A stretch of 64,000 nucleotides of DNA, taken from the NCBI GenBank assembly GCA_003818205.1, contig RPRQ01000014.1:1-64000 (forward strand), given 5' to 3'. The stretch's first letter is position 1. Every line of letters begins with the position of its first letter. A program made the translations under genes and the position numbers. Shown piece by piece: positions 26,259-35,524 of this stretch. The stretch comes from Bacteroidales bacterium (lineage in GTDB: Bacteria; Bacteroidota; Bacteroidia; Bacteroidales; Tenuifilaceae). The notes below the pieces were generated by a model that saw nothing but the letters and a program-made list of their open reading frames with translations, made no database searches and was not told the DNA's origin.

Positions 26259-28121
26259 TTAGTCCAGCTTCATCCTTCTAGGCTTTATCATATTCTCAGG
26301 TTCAAGGATTTGATCGAGCTGCTCTTTGGTTAATAAACCCTTTTCAAGCACTAGCTCATATACACCGCGATTACTTGTGAGCGCCTCCTTGGCAAGCTTC
26401 GATGATATCTCATATCCAAGGAATGGATTTAATGCAGTAACTAGCCCAATACTATTGTAAACCATCATTCTGCAACGCTCCTCGTTGGCGGTTATTCCGT
26501 CAATACAACGGTATTTAAGAGTATTCATACCATTTTTTAGCATCTCGATAGATTCAAAGATGCTTTGCACAATTACGGGTTCGAATACATTGAGCTCTAA
26601 TTGACCCCCCTCAGCGGCCATGGTTACCGTAAGGTCATTTCCGATAACCTTGAATGCAATTTGGTTGACTACCTCAGGGATAACTGGGTTTACCTTGCCT
26701 GGCATAATAGATGAGCCAGGTTGCATCGGAGGCAAATTAATTTCGTTGAAGCCAGTTCTTGGCCCAGATGATAGTAACCTTAGATCATTGCAAATTTTCG
26801 ATAGTTTGACAGCTAAGCGTTTTACTGCTGACGAATACATGATGAATGCCCCTGTATCCTGTGTTGCTTCAACGAGGTTCGATGCAAGGATTATATCGAA
26901 TCCGGATACCCTTCTAAGGTGATTGATAACAATATCGCTATAGCCTGGCTCAGAGTTAATTCCAGTTCCTATTGCCGTTGCTCCCATATTCACTTCAAGG
27001 AATAGCTTAGCGTTCTGATTTAGTCTTTCAACCTCTTCGCTTAAAGTAACTGCGTAAGCCTCAAAACCTTGACCTAATGTCATCGGAACGGCATCCTGTA
27101 GCTGCGTTCTTCCCATTTTAATAACATGTGCAAACTCTTGGGCTTTATTTCTAAACGATTCAATTAACAGCTGAAGCACCTGAACCAACTTTTTATTGGA
27201 GTTAATCAGCGCTATTTTAACGGCTGTTGGATAGGCATCGTTTGTTGATTGTGATAAGTTTACGTGGTTATTAGGATGACAGAACTGGTAATCTCCCTTT
27301 TCGTATCCGAGTATTTCAAGTGCACGGTTTGCGATTACCTCATTGGCGTTCATGTTGGTTGATGTTCCTGCTCCACCCTGAATCATATCCACTACGAAGT
27401 GGTTATGGTATTTCCCGTTAATGATATCGTGGCAAGCAGAAACGATAGCATTTTTAATCTTCTCATCAATCAACCCCAATTCGAAATTCGCCTCAGCTGC
27501 AGCCTCTTTCACCATGGCTAAAGCATCTACAAGCGAAGGGAAGAAGTTTAACGTAACCCCCGAAATGTTGAAGTTTTCAATAGCTCTGAGGGTTTGTATT
27601 CCATAGTAATACTCGAAAGGAACATCACGCTCTCCGAGTAAATCGTGTTCTCTTCTTGTTTGCCCCGATTCGTACTGAGCAGCAGGGTTTATCATTCGGC
27701 TATTCACGCTACGCATTCGCCTTGAGATAACTCTAGCGATGTTCGAGAAGATTTTCAGGGTAGTATCGGCATCCTTATTGAAGAAATCGCTATTAATTGC
27801 TAGGACTATTGTTGGTTGAAGTGCCCTTGCAGATGTTGAATGGGGTGAATCGTTTGCCCACGAACCTTCTCCCAAGAAATCACCTTTTCCAAAAAGGGTC
27901 AACCTTAGCTCAACCCCATAGGGATTACTTTTAAATAGTTCTACTTGTCCCTCAAATATTATAAAGATATCCTCGCGTGGTCCATTCTCGCGGAAGAGAA
28001 GATCGCCAACCTTATAGCTCTTTTCTTTTACGCTTTTAGCGAGTTCTCTTAGCTCATTGTCGCTAAGATTTCTGAATAGTTCGATTCTTTTTAAAAATAT
28101 AAGGGTGTCGTTTAAATCCAT
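26259..28121 (-). CDS. aspA: Aspartate ammonia-lyase fused to a cyclic-nucleotide-binding domain
   Basis: Two domains. Residues about 15-130 (counting from the ATG at 28121) form a CAP_ED cyclic-nucleotide-binding domain ('[20 protein letters not shown]', 'FEGQVELFK', '[20 protein letters not shown]'). From about 155 to the end is a full aspartase/fumarase-superfamily enzyme: '[15 protein letters not shown]', '[15 protein letters not shown]' and the '[15 protein letters not shown]' signature. Aspartase releases ammonia and fumarate from aspartate. The cNMP domain could make it respond to a nucleotide or be a degenerate regulatory module. ATG 28121 is preferred over 28175 because AGAGGA lies just before it. 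It ends convergent to tsaC. Confidence 0.88.
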   Translation of the reverse strand: MDLNDTLIFLKRIELFRNLSDNELRELAKSVKEKSYKVGDLLFRENGPREDIFIIFEGQVELFKSNPYGVELRLTLFGKGDFLGEGSWANDSPHSTSARALQPTIVLAINSDFFNKDADTTLKIFSNIARVISRRMRSVNSRMINPAAQYESGQTRREHDLLGERDVPFEYYYGIQTLRAIENFNISGVTLNFFPSLVDALAMVKEAAAEANFELGLIDEKIKNAIVSACHDIINGKYHNHFVVDMIQGGAGTSTNMNANEVIANRALEILGYEKGDYQFCHPNNHVNLSQSTNDAYPTAVKIALINSNKKLVQVLQLLIESFRNKAQEFAHVIKMGRTQLQDAVPMTLGQGFEAYAVTLSEEVERLNQNAKLFLEVNMGATAIGTGINSEPGYSDIVINHLRRVSGFDIILASNLVEATQDTGAFIMYSSAVKRLAVKLSKICNDLRLLSSGPRTGFNEINLPPMQPGSSIMPGKVNPVIPEVVNQIAFKVIGNDLTVTMAAEGGQLELNVFEPVIVQSIFESIEMLKNGMNTLKYRCIDGITANEERCRMMVYNSIGLVTALNPFLGYEISSKLAKEALTSNRGVYELVLEKGLLTKEQLDQILEPENMIKPRRMKLD

Positions 28122-28202
28122 GGTCGTTCCTCTATTAAATAAATCATTATTTGAAGGAGTAAATTTACTTAACAATAATTGATTGAATTAGTTTACCCTT
28201 AA

Positions 28203-28241
28203 TTTTTTTTAAAAAATAAACCCCGCCTTTTGAGCGGGGTT
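28203..28241 (-). terminator. Terminator of the trypsin-like gene
   Basis: AACCCCGC / GCGGGGTT stem with a 7-base loop. On the minus strand it is followed by a T-rich run. It lies 19 bases after the stop of the gene at 28260-29102. Confidence 0.85.
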
Positions 28242-28259
28242 ACCAAACAAACAAGTAGC

Positions 28260-29102
28260 CTAGCTAAGGCTGATATCAAACTCTTGCTTTACCCTTTCGT
28301 TGTTGTACTCATGCGATGAATTTTCGTTGAAGTACGACAAGATTTGATCAAGCATAACAACATGGGTAGTTCCTTGTGCCGTGTATCGGTATAGATTATT
28401 CGCTAACTGCTTCACCTGGTTCTGATTGGCAATTAATACCTGAATTGGATCAACATCTCCGTATTTCACTATGCCCTGAGTTTTGGAAAGCTCATCGATG
28501 TTAGCCGTTATAATATCCGATAAAAGTTTATACGATTGTGAGGCGGGTGTATTTCTGCGAGATACAATCCCAATAACCTGCATGTTTTCAGGGTCAATTA
28601 TAGGGGCTCCGCTATTACCAAGGCAGGAGAGGCCATCGAAATGAAAGAACCTATTACCCTGTGAGTTAGAAAAGAAGGATGAAATTATTCCTGAACGAAG
28701 TGATAGGTTCGGACACCCTGAGCTGAAAGCAAGCATTACTACTTCATTCCCAATTTGAAATTTTCTCCGTTCGCACAACTTAAGCCCTGGGATTTCTCTG
28801 AAGTCAGGGAAGTCGAGTTTGAAGATTGAGTAGCCAGTTTGGTTATCGAATATTCCAATACGAAGATCGTTTATAAACTCTTGGTAAGGGATTCTCATCG
28901 ATGTAACAACCGTATTGGCATCTTCATCAACAAATGAGATTTCAACTTTCTTTGCCTTGGGTATGTAGAAAGCGTAGTCGGTAGTTACCAATGAGTGATT
29001 CACCTTGAATCCTGTAAGTGTGTCAATGCTTACACCGCGCTCATTCAAAAAATTTAAGCAGCAAACCGAACTGTGACATGACTTCCAAACTTGACTAAGC
29101 AT
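28260..29102 (-). CDS. Trypsin-fold (S1-like) protein, probably pseudoprotease
   Basis: 280 residues with the chymotrypsin-fold serine motif 'SCLGNSGAPIID' (Ser164) and the following 'VIGIVSRR'. Where the catalytic His is expected ('lvTaaH'), the sequence reads 'SLVTTDYAF', placing Tyr43 at the His position. The usual Asp block seems to be 'TGYSIFKLD', without an Asp at the right place. So I see a Ser but not the His or Asp. No signal peptide, so it is cytosolic. It is the last gene of a three-gene operon and has its own terminator. The divergent NACHT-like gene suggests it is an effector or sensor. Function inferred only. Confidence 0.65.
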   Translation of the reverse strand: MLSQVWKSCHSSVCCLNFLNERGVSIDTLTGFKVNHSLVTTDYAFYIPKAKKVEISFVDEDANTVVTSMRIPYQEFINDLRIGIFDNQTGYSIFKLDFPDFREIPGLKLCERRKFQIGNEVVMLAFSSGCPNLSLRSGIISSFFSNSQGNRFFHFDGLSCLGNSGAPIIDPENMQVIGIVSRRNTPASQSYKLLSDIITANIDELSKTQGIVKYGDVDPIQVLIANQNQVKQLANNLYRYTAQGTTHVVMLDQILSYFNENSSHEYNNERVKQEFDISLS

Positions 29103-29130
29103 CGTATTAGGTTTTAGGTACTGGTTTATA

Positions 29131-29253
29131 TCAGAAATTTCTAACTATTGTAAAAACGAATAGCATGGTAATTAGGAAGAAAACGATGAAAACGCCAAGG
29201 TCAAATTTTCGCAATGGCTCCTTCGTAATAATGTATTCTTTAATCTTTTTCAT
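29131..29253 (-). CDS. 40-residue single-helix membrane peptide
   Basis: A short frame with ATG at 29253 and TGA at 29131-29133. A charged N-terminus (MKKIKEYIITKEPLRKFDLG) is followed by a hydrophobic helix (VFIVFFLITMLFVFTIV) and a short RNF end. It begins 2 bases after the stop of the upstream gene and ends 28 bases before the next ATG, so it sits exactly in the operon. Tight placement and a clean transmembrane segment argue that it is translated. It may anchor the operon's proteins to the membrane. No family recognised. Confidence 0.6.
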   Translation of the reverse strand: MKKIKEYIITKEPLRKFDLGVFIVFFLITMLFVFTIVRNF

Positions 29254-29255
29254 AA

Positions 29256-30074
29256 TTAGGATTGTTTCCATAGTGGATTTGATAAAAGAAATCCACGATT
29301 AATAATTGCCACGGATTCTTGTCCATACTTCTCTAGCATTATACTATCGAGATTTTCATCGCAAAACGATTCGGCGATACCCGCAATAACTCTTCGGTGA
29401 TTGTAGTTTAGCGTAATGCGGGTAAAATGGGTTATAAACTTCTGATTGGGATAATTAGGGCTTGTTAATAGGAAACGGAACGATTCGGACTCCTCAACGT
29501 ATTCCTCTAAAATGTTATTAAAGCAGCTCCCAATGAAAACAACATATTGGCGAGGATAAGCGATTACCCCATTTAAAACCCTTTCAACAAAAGGTTTACA
29601 CGCATTGTAGTTAACCATAAAATCTTTTTCGCCGAAATCAGGCGATGGGTACGGAACTAGCCCAAGTTCTAGTTTCTCGGTAGTTAATTTTTTAAGGTTT
29701 TTTGTAATCGAATCCCCATCGAATCGAATGGTATTGAATGGTTTCAAGTAGTTAAACATTCTAATATCTGAAGAGTAAATTGATTCGAATTCTTTTTCGT
29801 TCTCTAGATCAAGGAAGTTTTCACCAAGTTTTTGACTTTTATACTGATACGATTCAAAGTCAATGGGGGCATTCCCTTTGCACAGGTACTCTTTGTTGGA
29901 GCTAAATGTAATTAGTGCTAATCTTGATCGAATATTTCCAATGAAATAATGGGGCGTGCTGTACGAAAACTGTTTAGATGTTAGCTTTTTAACTTTTTCT
30001 ATGAGCTGAATCTTACCTGTTTTCAAAAGTTCTCCATACTCTTTTTCCAACTCAGTCATGAATGTAGCTTCCAT
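29256..30074 (-). CDS. Unknown protein of the NACHT-associated operon
   Basis: 272 residues, no family recognised with confidence. It has no signal peptide or membrane helix. A glycine-containing strand 'YVVFIGSCFNN', a 'GLVPYPSPDF' loop and a 'RSRLALITFSSNKEY' strand suggest an alpha/beta nucleotide- or nucleic-acid-binding fold, faintly like the uracil-DNA glycosylase superfamily, which I would not claim. It is the first gene of the minus-strand operon: 2 bases separate it from the 40-residue membrane peptide and the trypsin-fold gene follows. The start lies 164 bases from the divergent NTPase gene. An internal ATG (residue 6) is an alternative start. Confidence 0.6.
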   Translation of the reverse strand: MEATFMTELEKEYGELLKTGKIQLIEKVKKLTSKQFSYSTPHYFIGNIRSRLALITFSSNKEYLCKGNAPIDFESYQYKSQKLGENFLDLENEKEFESIYSSDIRMFNYLKPFNTIRFDGDSITKNLKKLTTEKLELGLVPYPSPDFGEKDFMVNYNACKPFVERVLNGVIAYPRQYVVFIGSCFNNILEEYVEESESFRFLLTSPNYPNQKFITHFTRITLNYNHRRVIAGIAESFCDENLDSIMLEKYGQESVAIINRGFLLSNPLWKQS

Positions 30075-30090
30075 ACTTAAATTGTTTCTG

Positions 30091-30098
30091 CAAATGTA
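30091..30098 (-). promoter_or_regulatory. -7 box of the minus-strand operon
   Basis: On the minus strand it reads TACATTTG, matching TAnnTTTG, 17 bases before the ATG at 30074. No clear -33 box. Confidence 0.4.
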
Positions 30099-30175
30099 TT
30101 CTTCCCATTACCCTTCGAGAGTGGTCAAATTGGTCAATATTTTTTTAAAGGCATGAATAATATAATAATCCTAAT

Positions 30176-30183
30176 TATATTTG
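30176..30183 (+). promoter_or_regulatory. -7 box of the NACHT-like gene
   Basis: TATATTTG, matching TAnnTTTG, 56 bases before the ATG at 30239. With the opposite box at 30091-30098 it makes a divergent control region of about 80 bases between the two boxes. Confidence 0.45.
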
Positions 30184-30238
30184 TAAAACACAATACAATC
30201 AAAGGATTACAAATTAATGCACCCCTTTATAGATCAAA

Positions 30239-32737
30239 ATGCTTGAAAGGCTAAAGGTTACGGTTGAAAAAAAGTTTGAGAAAAAAATAACTTCTCAAAA
30301 AGATTGCAAAGCATTGTCTGTTAGTATATTAGAATCATCTGGGGAGTACATAAGCCCTGCAACCCTTCGGCGAGTCTTCGGCCTCCTTTTAACGAATTCT
30401 AATCCGTCGCGTGTCACGCACGATATTCTTTGCCGTTATGTTGGTATTGAGGATTGGGAGCATTTTGTTGAGTTGAATCGAGAGGCTGGGAGCAATCGGA
30501 ATCAGGTTACAGCGGTTTGGAGTAGAATTTCTGATAGGTCTAGAAAAATTAGCCTGAATACCCTTGATACCATTAAGGATAGGTGTGGAATGGGTTTTAA
30601 TAACGCCATTGAGCGACAGTTTGCCGATGAAAGACTTAACTATTTCTTTAGCAGTGAGTGTAATTCAACCGCCTTAATTGGCCCTGGCGGGTATGGTAAA
30701 TCAACGTTGCTAGCTAAGTGGTTTGAGAAGAATATTTCTAAAAGAGGTTATTCGAATGATGTCATACTATTTATTCAGGCTTTGGCTCTAAACTCCTTTG
30801 CCAATTCAGAGACCTATTTCGAGGATTGGCTGATGCGGCTGTTAGGATTATCGTCCGATTATAATCTTTTAATAGATTTTAAAAGCAGCAACGTCAACCC
30901 TCCTGGAAAATTTATTCTAATTATTGATGGATTGGACGAAGCAAATCTACATGGGTCCAAACTTGAAAAGGTTTATACTTCGATAGCTAATTTTTCAATG
31001 AAATTCTCGAAGGTTAAATGGGTTAAAATTGTTATATCCACTCGGCTTTTCGCTTGGAATAGGTTTAAGCCATTTGTTAATAGTTTTGATAGTTGGTTTC
31101 ATGTTGATGATGAATCGTTTTCATCCGATGGGGCAAATATGCCTCTTCTCACGTCAACCGAAATACAAAAAATCCTAGATAATACAATTGCTTCGAGCTA
31201 TGATAAAAGAATATTGCTCGATGAGCTCTCTCTAGAGTTGAAAGATACGCTTTCGTACCCCTATTTTTTACAACTTTTTGTTGCTATTTTTCATCCCGAA
31301 AATGAGTATTTGCTTAATGATCAGCTAGAACTATTTAGAGAGTTTCTTAATAAGCAGATTTATAATGCCAATTATTCGGAGGAGAAGGGCGATATAATTA
31401 ATAAAATTCTTGACCTATCCGATTATGGGCTTAATCCTGATGCCGTTAAAAAAAATACGTTGAAGGAATTTTATCCAATCCACTTAAAACTTGCGGGGAA
31501 CTATTTTGCGGCATACGAAGATCTAATCTCTTTTGGAATCGTTGTCGAGGATGATGTCGATAACAAGTTTGGGGGTCATTGTAAAGTGTTAAGAATAGCG
31601 AATAGCAATCTTTTCGAGATTCTTATTGCAAAAAGTTACCTCGAAAATGAGGAGGATATTTCAATTACTCTTTTTAATAGGATCGAGAAGAAGTATAAGG
31701 GTCATGAACTATTGCCTAACCTAATAATTCGCCTTTATCAATTTGCCTACAAAGGAAGGGTTCTTAAACCACTGATGAATTTTTTCGATCTAAATAGCAC
31801 AACCCTAAAAGCAGTTCTCTCAAATCCAAAAATAGCCATTACGCTTAGGAAGGATGAATATTTACGTAAACACTTGCTTCCAATTTATGCAAGTATCCCG
31901 ATGGCAAGGAAATATTTTTTCGAGGATTTTCCTGATTTGAATAGTATTACAGGGACTTTCTCTGTTGGTATCGATTACTACCTTAAGCACTACGATACCC
32001 CAGGAGAGGAAATCATCGGGTTGATTTACAATATTTATTCAGGGTTTCTTTCATTGGATGAAGGACGTGTAGAAAGGTATTACACTCAATTAAAAGAGTT
32101 TAAGCCTAGCGTGAATTTAAACTCAAATATTGCAGGGAAATGGTTTGCCTGTAAGTTAATGTACCACTACCTTTTAAAGAGTGAAGAGGCTGAAAAGGTA
32201 TTTAACGAAACGGTTGATTATTTAAAATCGATACGGTTATCAAAAAATTATAAATACGGATCATTCGAGTCGGCATTTTACTTTGCTTTGGTAATTACTA
32301 ATCAGTATAATGCGTTATATGAGCTGACGGAAGACGATGAGAGAAAACAATTGTTAACCAACCGTAAGGAGCTAATGTTATATAGGTTTATCGGGTTGAT
32401 AAATTCGGGTAAGCCGTTAGGTATAAAAGATATTATCGAAATCGACTTGATTTTATCGCAATTAAATCCGTTGGATAGTTTTACGTATAAAATTATTGGT
32501 CAGGTGCTAAAGGCAGTTTATTATATGAATAGCAATGAAATGACTAATGCTTACGAGTGCTATCGAAACTCAACTGAGTTAAGCAATCTTGCAGGGTATA
32601 AGATTATAGAAGTAAAGCTGATGAAGAATCTATCCAATGCGCTTCTTAAGCTTGGAGAGAAGTCTAAATCGGTTGAATGTAGCAACTTTGCTGAGCGGTT
32701 GACAAAAAAAACAGGGTTTAGCTACGAGCGGTTTTAG
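30239..32737 (+). CDS. NACHT/STAND-like NTPase with helical repeats
   Basis: 832 residues. An N-terminal helical region (about 1-80, 'KDCKALSVSILESSGEYISPATLRRVFGLL') looks like an HTH-type module used in Bacteroidota regulators. The NTPase has Walker A GPGGYGKST (148-156) and Walker B 'FILIIDGLDEAN' (about 225-235), the hhhhDGLDE form of NACHT/STAND proteins, plus a sensor-like 'KIVISTRL'. The last ~400 residues are helical, TPR-like, with 'AYECYRNSTELSNLAGYKIIE' near the end. STAND proteins oligomerise on sensing a ligand. It is divergent from a three-gene operon with a trypsin-fold protein and overlaps the convergent kinase gene by 4 bases. Confidence 0.75.
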   Translation: MLERLKVTVEKKFEKKITSQKDCKALSVSILESSGEYISPATLRRVFGLLLTNSNPSRVTHDILCRYVGIEDWEHFVELNREAGSNRNQVTAVWSRISDRSRKISLNTLDTIKDRCGMGFNNAIERQFADERLNYFFSSECNSTALIGPGGYGKSTLLAKWFEKNISKRGYSNDVILFIQALALNSFANSETYFEDWLMRLLGLSSDYNLLIDFKSSNVNPPGKFILIIDGLDEANLHGSKLEKVYTSIANFSMKFSKVKWVKIVISTRLFAWNRFKPFVNSFDSWFHVDDESFSSDGANMPLLTSTEIQKILDNTIASSYDKRILLDELSLELKDTLSYPYFLQLFVAIFHPENEYLLNDQLELFREFLNKQIYNANYSEEKGDIINKILDLSDYGLNPDAVKKNTLKEFYPIHLKLAGNYFAAYEDLISFGIVVEDDVDNKFGGHCKVLRIANSNLFEILIAKSYLENEEDISITLFNRIEKKYKGHELLPNLIIRLYQFAYKGRVLKPLMNFFDLNSTTLKAVLSNPKIAITLRKDEYLRKHLLPIYASIPMARKYFFEDFPDLNSITGTFSVGIDYYLKHYDTPGEEIIGLIYNIYSGFLSLDEGRVERYYTQLKEFKPSVNLNSNIAGKWFACKLMYHYLLKSEEAEKVFNETVDYLKSIRLSKNYKYGSFESAFYFALVITNQYNALYELTEDDERKQLLTNRKELMLYRFIGLINSGKPLGIKDIIEIDLILSQLNPLDSFTYKIIGQVLKAVYYMNSNEMTNAYECYRNSTELSNLAGYKIIEVKLMKNLSNALLKLGEKSKSVECSNFAERLTKKTGFSYERF

Positions 32738-33579
32738 GTCTTTTGGATATGATAGCTCAATAGCGTTTCAACAGGGTAACGGTTAAACCCTTTAATTACA
32801 AACCCTTTATCTTCAGCTAATTTTAGTAAAATTTCTTGGAAAACAGAGCCTACAGAGCCAACCACGCCAAGACCATAGGTTTTCAATTCGGGTAATACCT
32901 TTAGGTGTTTATCGTATAGATTTTCAAATATGTTGTAAACGAGCTGGTTGATAAAGGGGTGAGAAATATTCTCTTTTACGAACGGAACGAATGATGCAAG
33001 ATACGCCGATGGCTTGGGCTGAGCATATACTCGATCTAGTACATGCCCTAAATCCAAGGCGAATTGTTTTTTTAAGGATTCGGATAGCTCCAATGGTAGT
33101 AAATTGTAGTAGAACGATTGAATCAGCTGCTTACCAATATAGGAGCCGCTACCCTCATCGCCAAGAATAAAGCCAAGTGATGGTGTTCGATGAATTACCT
33201 GACAACCATCGTAAAATGCTATATTTGAACCTGTTCCAAGAATAGCGATAACTCCTTTGTCATCGCCAAATAGAGAACGGGCAGCTGCTAGCAAGTCTGA
33301 ATACGCGTTAACCTTAGCCTTAGTGAAAAATGACTGCAAGGCTTGCTGAGCCTTAAAACCTTTCTCCTCTCCGGCACAACCTGAACCGTAGAAAAAAACT
33401 TCTTTAACTTTCGTTGGTTCAGCATGCGATGGGAAGGCGGATTGCAGTGCTATATGGTAATCCTCTTCGGAACAGAAAAAAGGGCTTAAGCCCTTGGTCT
33501 CAAAAGGTATAACACTTTTATCGTTAAGCACCAATCTCCAATCAGTTTTGGTTAATCCGCTATCTGCAATTAGTAACAT
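32734..33579 (-). CDS. BadF/BcrA-type kinase, N-acetylglucosamine kinase-like
   Basis: 281-residue ASKHA-fold protein. The phosphate-binding 'ADSGLTKTDWRLV', the adenosine-side 'GVIAILGTGSNIAFYDG' and 'LGFILGDEGSGSYIGK' match the BadF/BadG/BcrA ATPase family, whose short members include mammalian-type N-acetylglucosamine kinase. Role probably phosphorylation of an amino sugar recovered from cell wall, which is inference. Its stop overlaps the 3' end of the NACHT-like gene by 4 bases in convergent orientation. Confidence 0.8.
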   Translation of the reverse strand: MLLIADSGLTKTDWRLVLNDKSVIPFETKGLSPFFCSEEDYHIALQSAFPSHAEPTKVKEVFFYGSGCAGEEKGFKAQQALQSFFTKAKVNAYSDLLAAARSLFGDDKGVIAILGTGSNIAFYDGCQVIHRTPSLGFILGDEGSGSYIGKQLIQSFYYNLLPLELSESLKKQFALDLGHVLDRVYAQPKPSAYLASFVPFVKENISHPFINQLVYNIFENLYDKHLKVLPELKTYGLGVVGSVGSVFQEILLKLAEDKGFVIKGFNRYPVETLLSYHIQKT

Positions 33580-33777
33580 AATATGAGTTCGATATATGAC
33601 ATTTTTTTATTTAAAGTGCAAATATATCTTTTGGATTTGGAAAACTATCTATTTTTAGGCAGAAAGAAGCAATTGGGGTTTCAAACCTCCGTGTTTTTTA
33701 CCGTCTTTCGGTTGGCAAGGGCCACTCTATATTTCTTATTTTCATCATTTAACCAATTGTTTTTGTACGGAAACACG

Positions 33778-35424
33778 TTACTTGAAAACCTTTTTTACCT
33801 CTTTTAGATTTAGTAGGTTCATCGGATTGCATTCGAGACCCTGAACGTCAATATTTACAAATCGCACAACTTTATCGTAGAATAGCGGAATAGCAATAGC
33901 ATTGGCAATAACCAATGAATCCATTTGTTTATAGTAAATCAAACGCTTTTGTATCGACACTTCCGCTAAGGCGCTTGAGTAAAGTTTGTCGAAATGCTCA
34001 TTTTTATAATGAGTGTAGTTCGGTCCTGAAGGGCTGAAATTTTGGCTGTTGAAAAGAGCTAAATAATTCTCAGGATCGGCATAATCTGCAACCCAGGATG
34101 CTCTAAAGAAAGTGAGTTTAGAGTTGGCTAGCATCTCTCTATAGGCAGCACCAGGATAAACATCCACTTTAATGTCGAACCCGATATCGTTCAGCTGATG
34201 CTGAATAAACTCGCAGATATCGACATAGTCATCGGTTGTTGCTAAAGAAAAGGATGGAACAGGGTTGGATGTGCTAAATCCAACCTGCTTTAGCAGCTGC
34301 TGCGATGTATTAGGGTTGTAATCGAAGCCTATGGTAAGCTTATCAAAGTATGGCATTCCATTTGGGACAAATCCATTGAATGCGGGATAGCCCATATTGC
34401 TTCGAAGATACATCATCAGCTTGGCACGATCAATGCCATATCCAACAGCTTTTCGAACATTGAGTATAAGTAAAGGGTTGTTTTTAGCTGATTGGGCGGT
34501 GCTATCAACGAGAATTCCTATATACTCAGTATTTAAATAGGGTCCGGTTAGCATTTTTACCTTTCCAATGTATGATGGGTTTAAGCTGCCTGTACGGGTG
34601 AGCAGCTCATCCTTTGATGCAGGGTTAACCCCCGATATAAAATCGATGTTCCCTTTTACAAATTCTAGAAACTCCGATTGCTTATCGGCAATGAATGTGA
34701 TGCTTACGGCTTCAAGGTAGGGCAAGCAATTACCGTTCTTATCCTTCTCGAAATAGTTTTGATTTCGCCTGAATATTAGCTTTTCACCCTCCTTCCAATA
34801 CTTCAGGTAGAATGGACCTGTTCCTACGGGGTGATTTCGAAAATCCTTGCCGTAGAATTCAATGGCTTCGTGAGGAACAACATAGCAATAGGGCATTGAA
34901 AGCATTCCTAGAAATGCGGGGAATGGGCTTTTAAGGTGCACCTCAAATACGGAATCGTTTATGGCCACACAACCGTTGGTTGTTCCTAACTTTTTTTTAT
35001 CGAGAATAGATAGAACCCATGCACCAGGGGATGCAATTTCAGGATTGATAATTCTATTGAAACTATATACAAAATCGGATGCGGTTACCCTGCGCCCTAT
35101 TCCTTTAGAGAACACCTCGGATGGGTGAAAATAAACATCAGCTCGAAGCTTGAAGGTGAACGTCTTTCCATTGTTTGAGATGTTCCATTCTTTTGCTATG
35201 CAGGGCTTTACGTTTAACGAATCGTCAAGCTGAACCAATCCGTTGTAGAGCTGATGTGTTGGCCATATCAATGGGAGATTACGGGCAAAGGCAGGATCGA
35301 GCGTAGTGATGCTTTTGCTTTCGTTGTAACGAAAAATCTGATGTTTTTTGTAATTATTATGTGAATTACGGCAAGTGCTAAAAAGGAATATTATAAGAAA
35401 GATGTAAAATGAATTTCTCATCAA
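33778..35424 (-). CDS. Peptide/oligopeptide-binding lipoprotein (SBP_bac_5)
   Basis: 548-residue extracytoplasmic solute-binding protein of the OppA/DppA family. A lipobox is seen in 'FLIIFLFSTCRNS'. The family pattern 'ITTLDPAFARNLP', 'LYNGLVQLDDSLNVKPCIAKEW', 'NGKTFTFKLRADVYFHP' and 'NVRKAVGYGIDRAKLM' is clear. It would deliver peptides to an ABC importer. No permease or ATPase gene lies beside it, so the transporter partner is elsewhere or the protein works alone in the envelope. Length and ends look complete. Confidence 0.88.
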   Translation of the reverse strand: MMRNSFYIFLIIFLFSTCRNSHNNYKKHQIFRYNESKSITTLDPAFARNLPLIWPTHQLYNGLVQLDDSLNVKPCIAKEWNISNNGKTFTFKLRADVYFHPSEVFSKGIGRRVTASDFVYSFNRIINPEIASPGAWVLSILDKKKLGTTNGCVAINDSVFEVHLKSPFPAFLGMLSMPYCYVVPHEAIEFYGKDFRNHPVGTGPFYLKYWKEGEKLIFRRNQNYFEKDKNGNCLPYLEAVSITFIADKQSEFLEFVKGNIDFISGVNPASKDELLTRTGSLNPSYIGKVKMLTGPYLNTEYIGILVDSTAQSAKNNPLLILNVRKAVGYGIDRAKLMMYLRSNMGYPAFNGFVPNGMPYFDKLTIGFDYNPNTSQQLLKQVGFSTSNPVPSFSLATTDDYVDICEFIQHQLNDIGFDIKVDVYPGAAYREMLANSKLTFFRASWVADYADPENYLALFNSQNFSPSGPNYTHYKNEHFDKLYSSALAEVSIQKRLIYYKQMDSLVIANAIAIPLFYDKVVRFVNIDVQGLECNPMNLLNLKEVKKVFK

Positions 35425-35498
35425 AACATAAGTTCATGAAAAACAAAAGTATTGATTTTTTATGAATTTTGATGAGTACTTATAGACATTGAAAAACA

Positions 35499-35524
35499 AA
35501 AACGGGATTCTTCAATCCCGTTTT
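35499..35524. terminator. Hairpin, terminator of the minus-strand miaA operon
   Basis: AAAACGGGATT / AATCCCGTTTT with a 4-base loop, A/T-rich on both sides, so it could work in both directions. On the minus strand it lies downstream of the gene at 35747-36340 and upstream of the binding-protein gene. Confidence 0.75.

Noticed and set aside
29256-30074. Uracil-DNA glycosylase family assignment
   Set aside because: Only vague strand-loop resemblance; the catalytic motifs of that superfamily are not visible, so I left it as unknown.
33583-33807. 74-codon frame between the kinase-like and binding-protein genes
   Set aside because: Low-complexity Phe/Leu-rich translation with its end inside the binding-protein gene; no sign of selection visible.
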